From assembly GCA_900548515.1 (NCBI GenBank), contig URKU01000071.1:1-9895 (forward strand): DNA of 9,895 nucleotides, read 5' to 3'. This DNA is from an uncultured Collinsella sp. (GTDB lineage Bacteria > Actinomycetota > Coriobacteriia > Coriobacteriales > Coriobacteriaceae). The position numbers and the translations under genes are program-made. Positions 1 through 5,412 of this stretch are shown one piece after another. Each line of letters begins with the position of its first letter. Position 1 is the stretch's first letter. Under the pieces are notes generated by a model that saw only the letters and a program-made list of their open reading frames with translations, did no database searches and had not been told where the DNA came from.

Positions 1-302
1 TGCATATGATTGGCACGGCGTTTCAGCGTGAGGTTTGGTTTGAGCTGCTTTCTATCCCGCGTGGCGAGGTCGCTACGTATGGTGAGATCGCCCAGCGTGT
101 TGCGGCTCGACATCGTGTACCGGGAAACGAAGCACCTGTTGTGTCTCCCCGTGCCGTGGGGGCCGCGGTCGCGCGGAATCCCATTTCGATCATTGTGCCG
201 TGCCATCGCGTGGTCGCGGCCGACGGCTCGCTTAACGGATATGCCGGCGGCCTCGACCGTAAGGAGTGGCTGCTCCGGCTTGAGGGCGCGTACGAGGAGT
301 AG
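1..302 (+). CDS. Methylated-DNA--protein-cysteine methyltransferase, 3' part (MGMT/Ogt DNA-binding domain)
   Basis: Removes alkyl groups from O6-alkylguanine in DNA by irreversible transfer to its own cysteine. Counting from the ATG at 6, the protein shows the usual order of the MGMT C-terminal domain: GTAFQREVW (3-11), YGEIA (25-29), the helix-turn-helix with the arginine-finger segment RAVGAAVARNP (49-59), the active-site PCHRVV with Cys66, then NGYAGGLDRKEWLL (77-90). Because the catalytic Cys is present it should be an active enzyme, not an alkyltransferase-like protein. Only five bases lie before this ATG and that frame is open to the window edge. Family members usually carry about 60 more N-terminal residues, so the real start is probably upstream. 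The loop between YGEIA and RAVG is somewhat long, as in several Gram-positive homologues. The gene ends at TAG 300-302, with no convincing terminator, and faces a truncated Abi reading frame on the other strand. Confidence 0.9.
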   Translation, partial: HMIGTAFQREVWFELLSIPRGEVATYGEIAQRVAARHRVPGNEAPVVSPRAVGAAVARNPISIIVPCHRVVAADGSLNGYAGGLDRKEWLLRLEGAYEE

Positions 303-443
303 CGTTCGAGTGCTTTGCCTGTAGTAGCCGACTTCGATCAAAGCTCGCTCGAGTTCGCTTTGATCAGAGCACTTAAGACCCTTGTTTTCTGTCAATAGTG
401 CCATCTGTTCGTTGATGGATATCCACGACTTCTGGTATTTCAT
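303..443 (-). pseudogene. Truncated Abi_2/AbiF-family protein, N-terminal fragment
   Basis: Reading the minus strand from ATG 443-441, the frame encodes MKYQKSWISINEQ (1-13), then LLTENKGL (16-23) and ALIEVGYYRQS (34-44). This matches the start of Abi_2-family (PF07751) abortive-infection proteins, which typically begin with a K-P/S-(F/W)-(L/I)-S-I-x-x-Q-(I/M)-x-L-L-x-x-(K/R)-G-L stretch and reach an (I/V)-x-Y-Y-R-(L/Q)-S block about 25 residues later. Full-length members are around 300 residues. Here family-like sequence ends near base 312, ten bases from the stop codon of the convergent methyltransferase gene, and the frame then runs antisense through that gene. The remaining roughly 250 residues are missing, so this is read as a deletion remnant. 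It keeps an SD-like AAGAGG (454-449) five to six bases before its ATG, a promoter and a structured leader. Too short for a coding ORF search, it is recognised only by the motif pattern. The family call is from memory, not from a search. Confidence 0.65.
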
Positions 444-445
444 TT

Positions 446-508
446 AAGCCTCTTGATATAAAAAGAGCTGGAGTTGCGCATCGTTGAGAGGCTTTCCAGC
501 TTTAGTAA
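446..508 (-). ncRNA. Pseudoknot-forming leader/ncRNA of the Abi locus (abiF-RNA-like)
   Basis: On the minus strand two perfect pairings cross. Stem 1 is AGCTGGA (501-495) with TCCAGCT (472-466), 7 bp. Stem 2 is AAGCCTCT (494-487), lying in the loop of stem 1, with AGAGGCTT (453-446), 8 bp, which contains the ribosome binding site of the Abi fragment. Between the arms lie a 14-nt loop (486-473) and a U-rich 12-nt linker (465-454, with five T in a row). This is an H-type pseudoknot, or two mutually exclusive hairpins, able to hide the SD. Stem 1 followed by the U-run could also act as a terminator and release an RNA of about 45 nt. A conserved RNA upstream of Abi-family genes (the abiF RNA motif) has been described. 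Position and style agree with it, but I cannot confirm a match here. Confidence 0.6.
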
Positions 509-514
509 CACAAG

Positions 515-541
515 ATTATAAGATACGATGACCTGCGTCAA
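515..541 (-). promoter_or_regulatory. Promoter of the Abi leader RNA
   Basis: On the minus strand a -35 box TTGACG (541-536, 5 of 6 consensus) and a perfect -10 box TATAAT (520-515) are separated by 15 bp, which is a little short. Transcription would start near 508-506, directly before the first pseudoknot arm. No other box pair in the left part of the window is this close to consensus, so the promoter seems to have been kept although the protein downstream is truncated. Confidence 0.6.
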
Positions 542-576
542 GGAAGCTGCCGGATGACCTTGGAGTGGCTGGTTGA

Positions 577-625
577 CAGGTCTAAAACCTGGCGCGTGAA
601 ATGACGCTCCGCGCTATTCAGCGCG
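577..625 (-). terminator. Weak hairpins at the end of the GyrI-like gene
   Basis: Two small perfect hairpins follow or overlap the stop codon: CGCGCT/AGCGCG (625-620 with 615-610, 4-nt loop, spanning the TAG at 616-614) and CAGGT/ACCTG (591-587 with 581-577, 5-nt loop). Neither is followed by a clear U-tract, so termination here is only a possibility. The Abi promoter begins 36 bp further on. Confidence 0.25.
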
Positions 626-1252
626 CTTGATAGGATGACGAATCACAGTCTTAAGTTTCTCCGGTGCACATTTGCGTGGATCGGAGAGATAGATTTCGTG
701 ATGGAAACGGGTGCCTGAGAAGTCGGGGACATAGCCCTGCTCGGTCATGTATTCATGCATAGCGTCTACGGTCGCCGGTTCGTTGTCGTAGGGCCCGGTG
801 TGCATGCATTGAACGCAGAGACCCTCGTCAACTTTAAGCAGCTCGACGGCAGAAAAGTCCAGTTTCTTTTTGGTCGTGGCTTCCGCGACTGCCCAGTCAA
901 AGCCATCTCGGGTGACGAAATCGGGCAGGCGAATGCACGAGATAAAGTTGAAATCGTCCTTGCGTACATAATCGATGTCGCCGCTCGGGGAGTCTTGCCA
1001 CCAGAAACCCTCGAGCGGCGGTACCACAAAGTCGAAATAGCCCTCGATACTCCTTGAGCCTTTCTTCGACATCTTGACGGTATAGGCGATGCCGTAAAGC
1101 AGCGGCAGGGCGTTTTGATACTCGCCACCTTCGGTATTTGGGTCGCCCTTTCCGCGAACGGCAACGTAGCTCATAGGCGGGACAGTTACGATACTCGGCT
1201 TGCTTGCAGGTTTGTAGAGCTCCTTGCATTCCTTCTTAAAGTCGAACGCCAT
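614..1252 (-). CDS. GyrI-like small-molecule-binding domain protein
   Basis: A 212-residue cytosolic protein of the GyrI-like/SHOUT superfamily (PF06445; resembles the COG4832 group). These bind small hydrophobic or cationic ligands, and some members inhibit gyrase or hydrolyse cyclopropanoid toxins. The specific role here is unknown. Visible family marks are VPPMSYVAVRGKGDPN (24-39), the aromatic patch GFWWQD (82-87), HTGPYDNEP (151-159) with Glu158 in the position of the usual ligand-binding acid, and a C-terminal block HHEIYLSDPRK..PEKLKTVIR (184-205) typical of COG4832. There is no DNA-binding helix-turn-helix, so it is a stand-alone effector domain, not an AraC or MerR regulator. ATG 1252-1250 is preceded by an SD-like AAAGGCGG 5 bp away. 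It is monocistronic and divergent from the ABC exporter. A perfect LexA-type palindrome lies 57 bp upstream of the start, suggesting SOS control. Confidence 0.85.
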   Translation of the reverse strand: MAFDFKKECKELYKPASKPSIVTVPPMSYVAVRGKGDPNTEGGEYQNALPLLYGIAYTVKMSKKGSRSIEGYFDFVVPPLEGFWWQDSPSGDIDYVRKDDFNFISCIRLPDFVTRDGFDWAVAEATTKKKLDFSAVELLKVDEGLCVQCMHTGPYDNEPATVDAMHEYMTEQGYVPDFSGTRFHHEIYLSDPRKCAPEKLKTVIRHPIKRAE

Positions 1253-1293
1253 GTTGGCCGCCTTTCTGCGTATTGGCCTGCTTAGATAGCGGA

Positions 1294-1304
1294 ATCATAT
1301 CATA
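1294..1304 (-). promoter_or_regulatory. -10 region of the GyrI-like gene
   Basis: Two overlapping minus-strand TATGAT hexamers (1304-1299 and 1299-1294), each 5 of 6 to TATAAT, lie 42-52 bp before the start codon. No good -35 box is visible at 16-18 bp. The LexA-type palindrome at 1309-1322 falls in the spacer/-35 area, where a bound repressor would block polymerase. Confidence 0.4.
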
Positions 1305-1308
1305 GAAA

Positions 1309-1322
1309 CGAACAGCTGTTCG
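1309..1322. promoter_or_regulatory. LexA/DinR-type SOS operator
   Basis: CGAACAGCTGTTCG is a perfect 14-bp palindrome and fits the Gram-positive SOS box CGAAC-N4-GTTCG exactly. It also matches 13 of 14 conserved positions of the actinobacterial form TCGAAC-N4-GTTCGA, with A instead of T at the left end. It sits 57 bp before the GyrI-like gene, against its -10 boxes, and about 87 bp upstream of the exporter's proposed promoter, so the GyrI-like gene is the likelier target. Confidence 0.65.
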
Positions 1323-1408
1323 AATGATTTTGCTGACAGATAGAGATGCGTGCGTTGTGTTTGGCGGTCGGCCTGACCCCGTCGATGATTTCTCTGCCTT
1401 CCCGGCGC

Positions 1409-1438
1409 TTGCCTGCGCTCCCCGTTTCCCCATATAAA
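1409..1438 (+). promoter_or_regulatory. Possible promoter of the ABC exporter operon
   Basis: TTGCCT (1409-1414, 4 of 6) and TATAAA (1433-1438, 5 of 6) are separated by 18 bp. A start near 1445 would give a leader of about 78 nt holding the inverted repeat at 1466-1507. The match is moderate only. Confidence 0.4.
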
Positions 1439-1465
1439 ACCTGCCAAAATAAACCTGTCCCTTTT

Positions 1466-1507
1466 TGGTCGGTGCGAAATGGGTAATACTAAAGAGTTAT
1501 CCGACCA
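1466..1507 (+). repeat. Inverted repeat in the exporter leader
   Basis: TGGTCGG (1466-1472) and CCGACCA (1501-1507) are perfect 7-bp inverted arms. An inner alternative pairing is GGGTAA (1481-1486) with TTATCC (1497-1502, one G-T), which shares bases with the outer arm, so the two pairings exclude each other. The right arm lies just before the SD-like GGGAA (1511-1515). It could be a regulator-binding site or a leader hairpin. Confidence 0.4.
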
Positions 1508-1522
1508 GATGGGAACCGATCG

Positions 1523-2224
1523 ATGGCCTATATCGAATTCAAAGACGTCATCAAAGCATACGGCGAGGGTGATGCCCGCATTCACGCGCTCGACGGCGCG
1601 AGCTTTACCGTTGAGCGCGGTGAGCTCGCCATTATCCTGGGCGCCTCGGGTGCCGGCAAGACCACGGCGCTCAACATCCTGGGCGGTATGGACACGGTAA
1701 CTTCCGGCACCGTGACGGTGGACGGGCGTGACGTGAGCGCTGCCAACGAGGCGCAGCTCGTGGAATACCGTCGCGCCGACGTCGGCTTTGTCTTCCAGTT
1801 CTACAATCTGGTCCCCAACCTGACGGCGCTCGAAAACGTTGAGCTTGCAGCTCAGATCTGCCCCGATTCGCTCGATGCCGAACAGACGCTTCGCCAGGTT
1901 GGCCTGGGCGAGCGCCTCGCCAACTTCCCCGCGCAGCTTTCGGGCGGCGAGCAGCAGCGCGTGTCCATTGCCCGCGCACTGGCCAAGAACCCCAAGCTTC
2001 TTTTATGCGACGAGCCCACGGGCGCGCTCGACTATAAAACCGGCAAGCAGATCTTGCAGCTGCTGCAGGATACCTGCCGCAAGCAGGGCATTACGGTCAT
2101 CATCATCACGCACAACTCCGCGCTCGCGCCCATGGCCGATCGCCTGATCCGCTTTAAGAGTGGTCGCGTGGAGAGCGAGACGGTCCAGCAAAATCCCGTG
2201 CCTATCGAGACGATCGAGTGGTAG
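1523..2224 (+). CDS. ABC transporter ATP-binding protein (MacB/LolD/FtsX type)
   Basis: The 233-residue ATPase of an ABC exporter; it hydrolyses ATP on the cytoplasmic face to drive the permease encoded next. Motifs are in order and intact: Walker A GASGAGKTT (40-48, Lys46), Q-loop Gln92 in FVFQFYNLVPNLTALENV, signature LSGGEQQR (139-146), Walker B LLLCDEP (159-165, catalytic Glu164), D-loop GALD (167-170) and the switch His197 in IIITH. The QFYNL-P-LTALENV pattern and length are typical of the LolD/MacB/BceA class that pairs with FtsX-domain permeases. A weak SD-like GGGAA lies 7 bp before the ATG. The last codons overlap the GTG start of the permease by 7 bp, so the two are translationally coupled. 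Substrate is not evident. No two-component system, as seen with bacitracin-type BceAB exporters, is in the window. Confidence 0.95.
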   Translation: MAYIEFKDVIKAYGEGDARIHALDGASFTVERGELAIILGASGAGKTTALNILGGMDTVTSGTVTVDGRDVSAANEAQLVEYRRADVGFVFQFYNLVPNLTALENVELAAQICPDSLDAEQTLRQVGLGERLANFPAQLSGGEQQRVSIARALAKNPKLLLCDEPTGALDYKTGKQILQLLQDTCRKQGITVIIITHNSALAPMADRLIRFKSGRVESETVQQNPVPIETIEW

Positions 2225-4995
2225 CGCCCATGGACCAGGACCGCCAAAACAGCCAAAACCACGATACGGAGCGCGCGGGTCGCGACCGGGAGTTTGCGAC
2301 CTACCGCACCGCTCAGAGCTCAAACGATATGGTGCCGACGGTTTTTCGCCGTGGCATCTACCGTACAATCCGCGGCAGTCTTAAGCGCTTCTTGTCTATC
2401 GTGGTCATCACCGCGCTTGGCGTGAGCGTGATGTGCGGTCTTAAGGCAGGCTGCGAAGATTTGCGCGATTCGGTCGACGCCTATTTTGACCAGCAGAATG
2501 TCTATGACATTAACGTGCAGTCGACCTATGGCCTTACGCGCGACGATCTTGCGGCTATCCAAGAGGTCGACGGCGTCGAGACGGCCGAGGGTATCTACAC
2601 CGAGACCGCCTACACCGCCGTGGGCACAACACGCGAGCGCGTGATCGTGCAAAGTCTTTCCAAGGAGAATATCGATCAACCGGTGCTGGTGAGCGGTGAT
2701 TTGCCCGAGAGCGCCGATGAGGTCGCGGTGACTTCGAAGTTCCTGAAGGCTTCGGGCAAAAAGCTCGGCGATACGGTGAGTTTTGCCGCCAATGACGCGA
2801 GCTCGTCGAACCAAAGTGCCAAGGACCAGTTTGCCGCGGGCGATTACACCATTACGGCCGAGGTCCTCGATCCCACCGACGTGAGCTCCGACTCGACAGT
2901 CAACGCCTTTCGCGCTGCTTCGGCTGCGGACTATAAGTTCTATGTGAACGAGGACGCCGCGACATCTTCTTCCTACTCCTCGGTCCACGTGATCGTCGAG
3001 GGAGCCAAGAGCCTCAGCTCCTATTCGGACGCCTACACGACAAAGATCAACGAGGTCAAGGGCAATATCGAGAAGATCCGCGAGGAGCGTGAGAAGGCAC
3101 GTGCTCAGGAGTTGACGGTTGACACGCCGGCAAGCTTAGATGCGGCCGAACGCCAGGCGAATATGCTCTTTGGGATTGAACAGGGCAACATCGACCGTAT
3201 GGCCGAGGGCAGCGAGGAGCGCGTCCAAGCTCAGGCCGAGTTGGACCAGCGCCGCGCCGCCGCCAACCAACAATTCGCCGATGCCCGCGCCGAGCTTTCC
3301 GATCTAGGCGAATGTACGTGGTACATCCAGGACCGCGGCAATATCGCAAGCTACTCGAGCGTGGAAAGCGATAGCTCGTCAATTGAGGCCATCGCCACGG
3401 TGTTCCCGTTTATCTTCTTTATCGTCGCCGTGCTCATCAGCCTTACCACCGCTACGCGCATGGTCGAGGAGGAGCGCACGCTTATTGGCCTGTACAAGGC
3501 GCTCGGCTATTCACGTGGGCGTATTCTGTCCAAATACGTGGACTATGCGCTGTGGGCGTGTCTGATCGGCGGCGTGCTCGGCAACATCATCGGATTTGTG
3601 GGCCTGCCGCTGTTCCTGTTTACGGTGTTCGACGACATGTACTCGCTGCCCCAGATGCTGCTTTCGTACGACATCGTGTCGTCGCTCGTGTCGGTGGCGC
3701 TGTTTGCCGTGGGCGTGGTGGGCGCTACGATTATCGCCTGCCGCCACGAGATGTCCGAGACCCCAGCCTCGCTTATGCGTCCCAAGGCCCCGCGTGCCGG
3801 CTCGCGCATCTTGCTTGAGCGCATCGGCTTTATCTGGCGTCGCATGGGCTTTTTGAACAAGGTGGCGGCGCGTAACCTGTTCCGCTACAAAAAGCGCGCC
3901 TTTATGACCATCTTTGGCATCGCGGGCTGCACAGCGCTTGTAATTTGCGGCATGGGCATTCGTGATACGTCGGTCGCGCTGTCGCCCAAGCAGTACGGCC
4001 ACGTCACGCGCTACGATCTGCTGGCGGTCGCCAATCCCGACGATTTTTCACAGACGTGCGCGGCATTGGATGGGCGCAGCGCGTCCAATGATTCCAACGT
4101 GACCGTGACTTCGACGCTGCCGATTATGACCGACAACGTCACCTTTACATTTGGCGGCAAGAGCGAGACTGTGCAGCTGATCGTGGTGCCCGATGACCGC
4201 ACGAGTGACTTGGGCGATTACGTGCGTCTGGAGGATGAGTCCAAAGAACCGCTGCCTTTGCGTGACGGAGACGTGTATCTGAGCAAAAGTTCACAGCTGG
4301 TGCTGGGGATTCAGCCGGGCGATACGGCTCACGTCCAGGATTCGTCGCTCAATGTTGCCAAGGTCAAAGTCAGCGACATTTCGCTTAACTATCTGGGCAA
4401 CACGCTTTACATGACGCAGGGCACCTATGAGCGCACGTTCGGCCGAAGCGCGCGTCTTAACGGCATCTTTGCACTGCTCAAGGGTTCGTCGGCCGACCAG
4501 ATTGCGTTTAGCAAGAATCTTAAGAGTGACGGTTGGCTTACGATTTCGAGTACGGCCGAGCATTGGGAAAACTATGAGGCGAACTTTACGATTATCAATT
4601 CGGTCGTGGTGCTCGTGACCTTTATGGCGGCGTGCCTGTCGTTTGTGGTGGTGTTTACGCTGTCCAACACGAATATCTCCGAGCGCGAGCGCGAGCTGGC
4701 GACCATTAAGGTGTTGGGCTTCCGTCGCGGCGAGGTGCACCACTACGTCAACAAGGAGACGTTGATCCTCACGGCGATTGGCGCCGCACTGGGCGTACCG
4801 CTAGGCGGCTTGCTGGCCGAGAGTTTTACGTACATCCTGCAGATGCCGTCGCTGTATTTTGATGTTGAGGTCGAGCCGCTGAGCTACGTGCTATCCGTGT
4901 TGCTGGCCTTTGCCTTTACGTTTATCGTCAACCTTGCCACCAATCGAACGCTCAACAAGATCGACATGGTCGGCGCCCTCAAGAGCGCCGAGTAG
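2218..4995 (+). CDS. ABC transporter permease, double FtsX-like (MacB/YtrF class)
   Basis: A 925-residue inner-membrane permease working with the ATPase before it. After a hydrophilic N-terminus of about 55 residues come TM1 (about 57-77), a large extracytoplasmic domain (80-388) with a charged, helical, probably coiled-coil stretch (275-362), TM2-4 (about 389-412, 440-470, 484-508), a cytoplasmic linker, TM5 (561-580), a second extracytoplasmic domain (582-790) and TM6-8 (793-817, 846-868, 887-907). The two FtsX domains are internal duplicates: EEERTLIGLYKALGYSRGRI (417-436) corresponds to ERERELATIKVLGFRRGEV (822-840). The architecture fits mechanotransmission-type exporters for lipids, peptides or lipoproteins; no substrate can be named. 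GTG 2218 overlaps the ATPase stop by 7 bp. ATG 2230 is an equally possible start, four residues later. Translation ends 61 bp before a strong terminator. Confidence 0.93.
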   Translation: MVAPMDQDRQNSQNHDTERAGRDREFATYRTAQSSNDMVPTVFRRGIYRTIRGSLKRFLSIVVITALGVSVMCGLKAGCEDLRDSVDAYFDQQNVYDINVQSTYGLTRDDLAAIQEVDGVETAEGIYTETAYTAVGTTRERVIVQSLSKENIDQPVLVSGDLPESADEVAVTSKFLKASGKKLGDTVSFAANDASSSNQSAKDQFAAGDYTITAEVLDPTDVSSDSTVNAFRAASAADYKFYVNEDAATSSSYSSVHVIVEGAKSLSSYSDAYTTKINEVKGNIEKIREEREKARAQELTVDTPASLDAAERQANMLFGIEQGNIDRMAEGSEERVQAQAELDQRRAAANQQFADARAELSDLGECTWYIQDRGNIASYSSVESDSSSIEAIATVFPFIFFIVAVLISLTTATRMVEEERTLIGLYKALGYSRGRILSKYVDYALWACLIGGVLGNIIGFVGLPLFLFTVFDDMYSLPQMLLSYDIVSSLVSVALFAVGVVGATIIACRHEMSETPASLMRPKAPRAGSRILLERIGFIWRRMGFLNKVAARNLFRYKKRAFMTIFGIAGCTALVICGMGIRDTSVALSPKQYGHVTRYDLLAVANPDDFSQTCAALDGRSASNDSNVTVTSTLPIMTDNVTFTFGGKSETVQLIVVPDDRTSDLGDYVRLEDESKEPLPLRDGDVYLSKSSQLVLGIQPGDTAHVQDSSLNVAKVKVSDISLNYLGNTLYMTQGTYERTFGRSARLNGIFALLKGSSADQIAFSKNLKSDGWLTISSTAEHWENYEANFTIINSVVVLVTFMAACLSFVVVFTLSNTNISERERELATIKVLGFRRGEVHHYVNKETLILTAIGAALGVPLGGLLAESFTYILQMPSLYFDVEVEPLSYVLSVLLAFAFTFIVNLATNRTLNKIDMVGALKSAE

Positions 4996-5056
4996 CCTGT
5001 TCTGGGATCCAAGTTCTAGCGAACTGCCGACACGCCCGCAGCAGCGTTTTTGCATA

Positions 5057-5100
5057 AACCGCTCCGCCAAATGCATACTTTGACGGGGCGGTTGCTTTTT
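5057..5100 (+). terminator. Intrinsic terminator of the ABC exporter operon
   Basis: AACCGCTCCG (5057-5066) pairs with CGGGGCGGTT (5084-5093) in a 10-bp stem with one G-T pair and a 17-nt loop, followed by GC and five T (5096-5100). Classical rho-independent form, 61 bp after the permease stop. Confidence 0.85.
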
Positions 5101-5122
5101 GCCCACGGGTACCCCCGGGGGC

Positions 5123-5330
5123 GGCGTGCAAATTCCGGAGTATTCAGCATCTCGGAGCCCGCGGGCGCGGGAATGGGAGTGCAAAACCACGCCGAAAGCC
5201 TTGATTCTGAGTCCCCAGTGCCTCGAGGACCGATCGTTTTTTACAGGATGCGGCCCATAGTGCCTGCCTTTCGCCCAAAATCCAGTATGCAGGCATCCTC
5301 GGCTGCTGAATACTCCCAAAAATGCACGCC
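5123..5330. repeat. 208-bp element with 27-bp imperfect terminal inverted repeats
   Basis: The left end GGCGTGCA-N6-GGAGTATTCAGCA (5123-5149) is repeated in inverted form at the right end, TGCTGAATACTCC-N6-TGCACGCC (5304-5330). Of 27 positions 23 pair, with identical spacing. The interior has no credible gene but more pairing: AGGATGC with GCATCCT and TGCCTGC with GCAGGCA in 5246-5299. The element lies exactly between two convergent genes. It may be a non-autonomous mobile repeat (MITE-like) or a large structured RNA. No clear target-site duplication is seen at the edges: GGGGC on the left, ACACC on the right. Confidence 0.6.
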
Positions 5331-5360
5331 ACACCCCACCCTAGGCACCCGCAGCAAGAA

Positions 5361-5412
5361 GACGAATAGCCTCGGCCTCCGATGGGGGCGGTTCCAGCCG
5401 AGGCTATTCGTC
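5361..5412 (-). terminator. 16-bp perfect hairpin spanning the phosphofructokinase stop codon
   Basis: GACGAATAGCCTCGGC (minus strand 5412-5397) pairs perfectly with GCCGAGGCTATTCGTC (5376-5361) across a 20-nt loop. The first arm contains the last two sense codons and the TAG stop of phosphofructokinase. The downstream sequence TTCTTGC is only moderately U-rich. The likely role is termination and 3'-end protection; without a U-run the mechanism is uncertain. Confidence 0.6.

Noticed and set aside
336..365. 9-bp inverted repeat GATCAAAGC/GCTTTGATC, possible terminator of the methyltransferase gene
   Set aside because: It lies within the Abi coding fragment and has no T-tract after it on either strand. 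It may still form a hairpin, but its role cannot be supported.
5012..5025. AGTTC-TAGC-GAACT palindrome as an SOS box
   Set aside because: The half-sites are in the opposite order (GTTC...GAAC rather than GAAC...GTTC), and it lies after a gene, not in a promoter.
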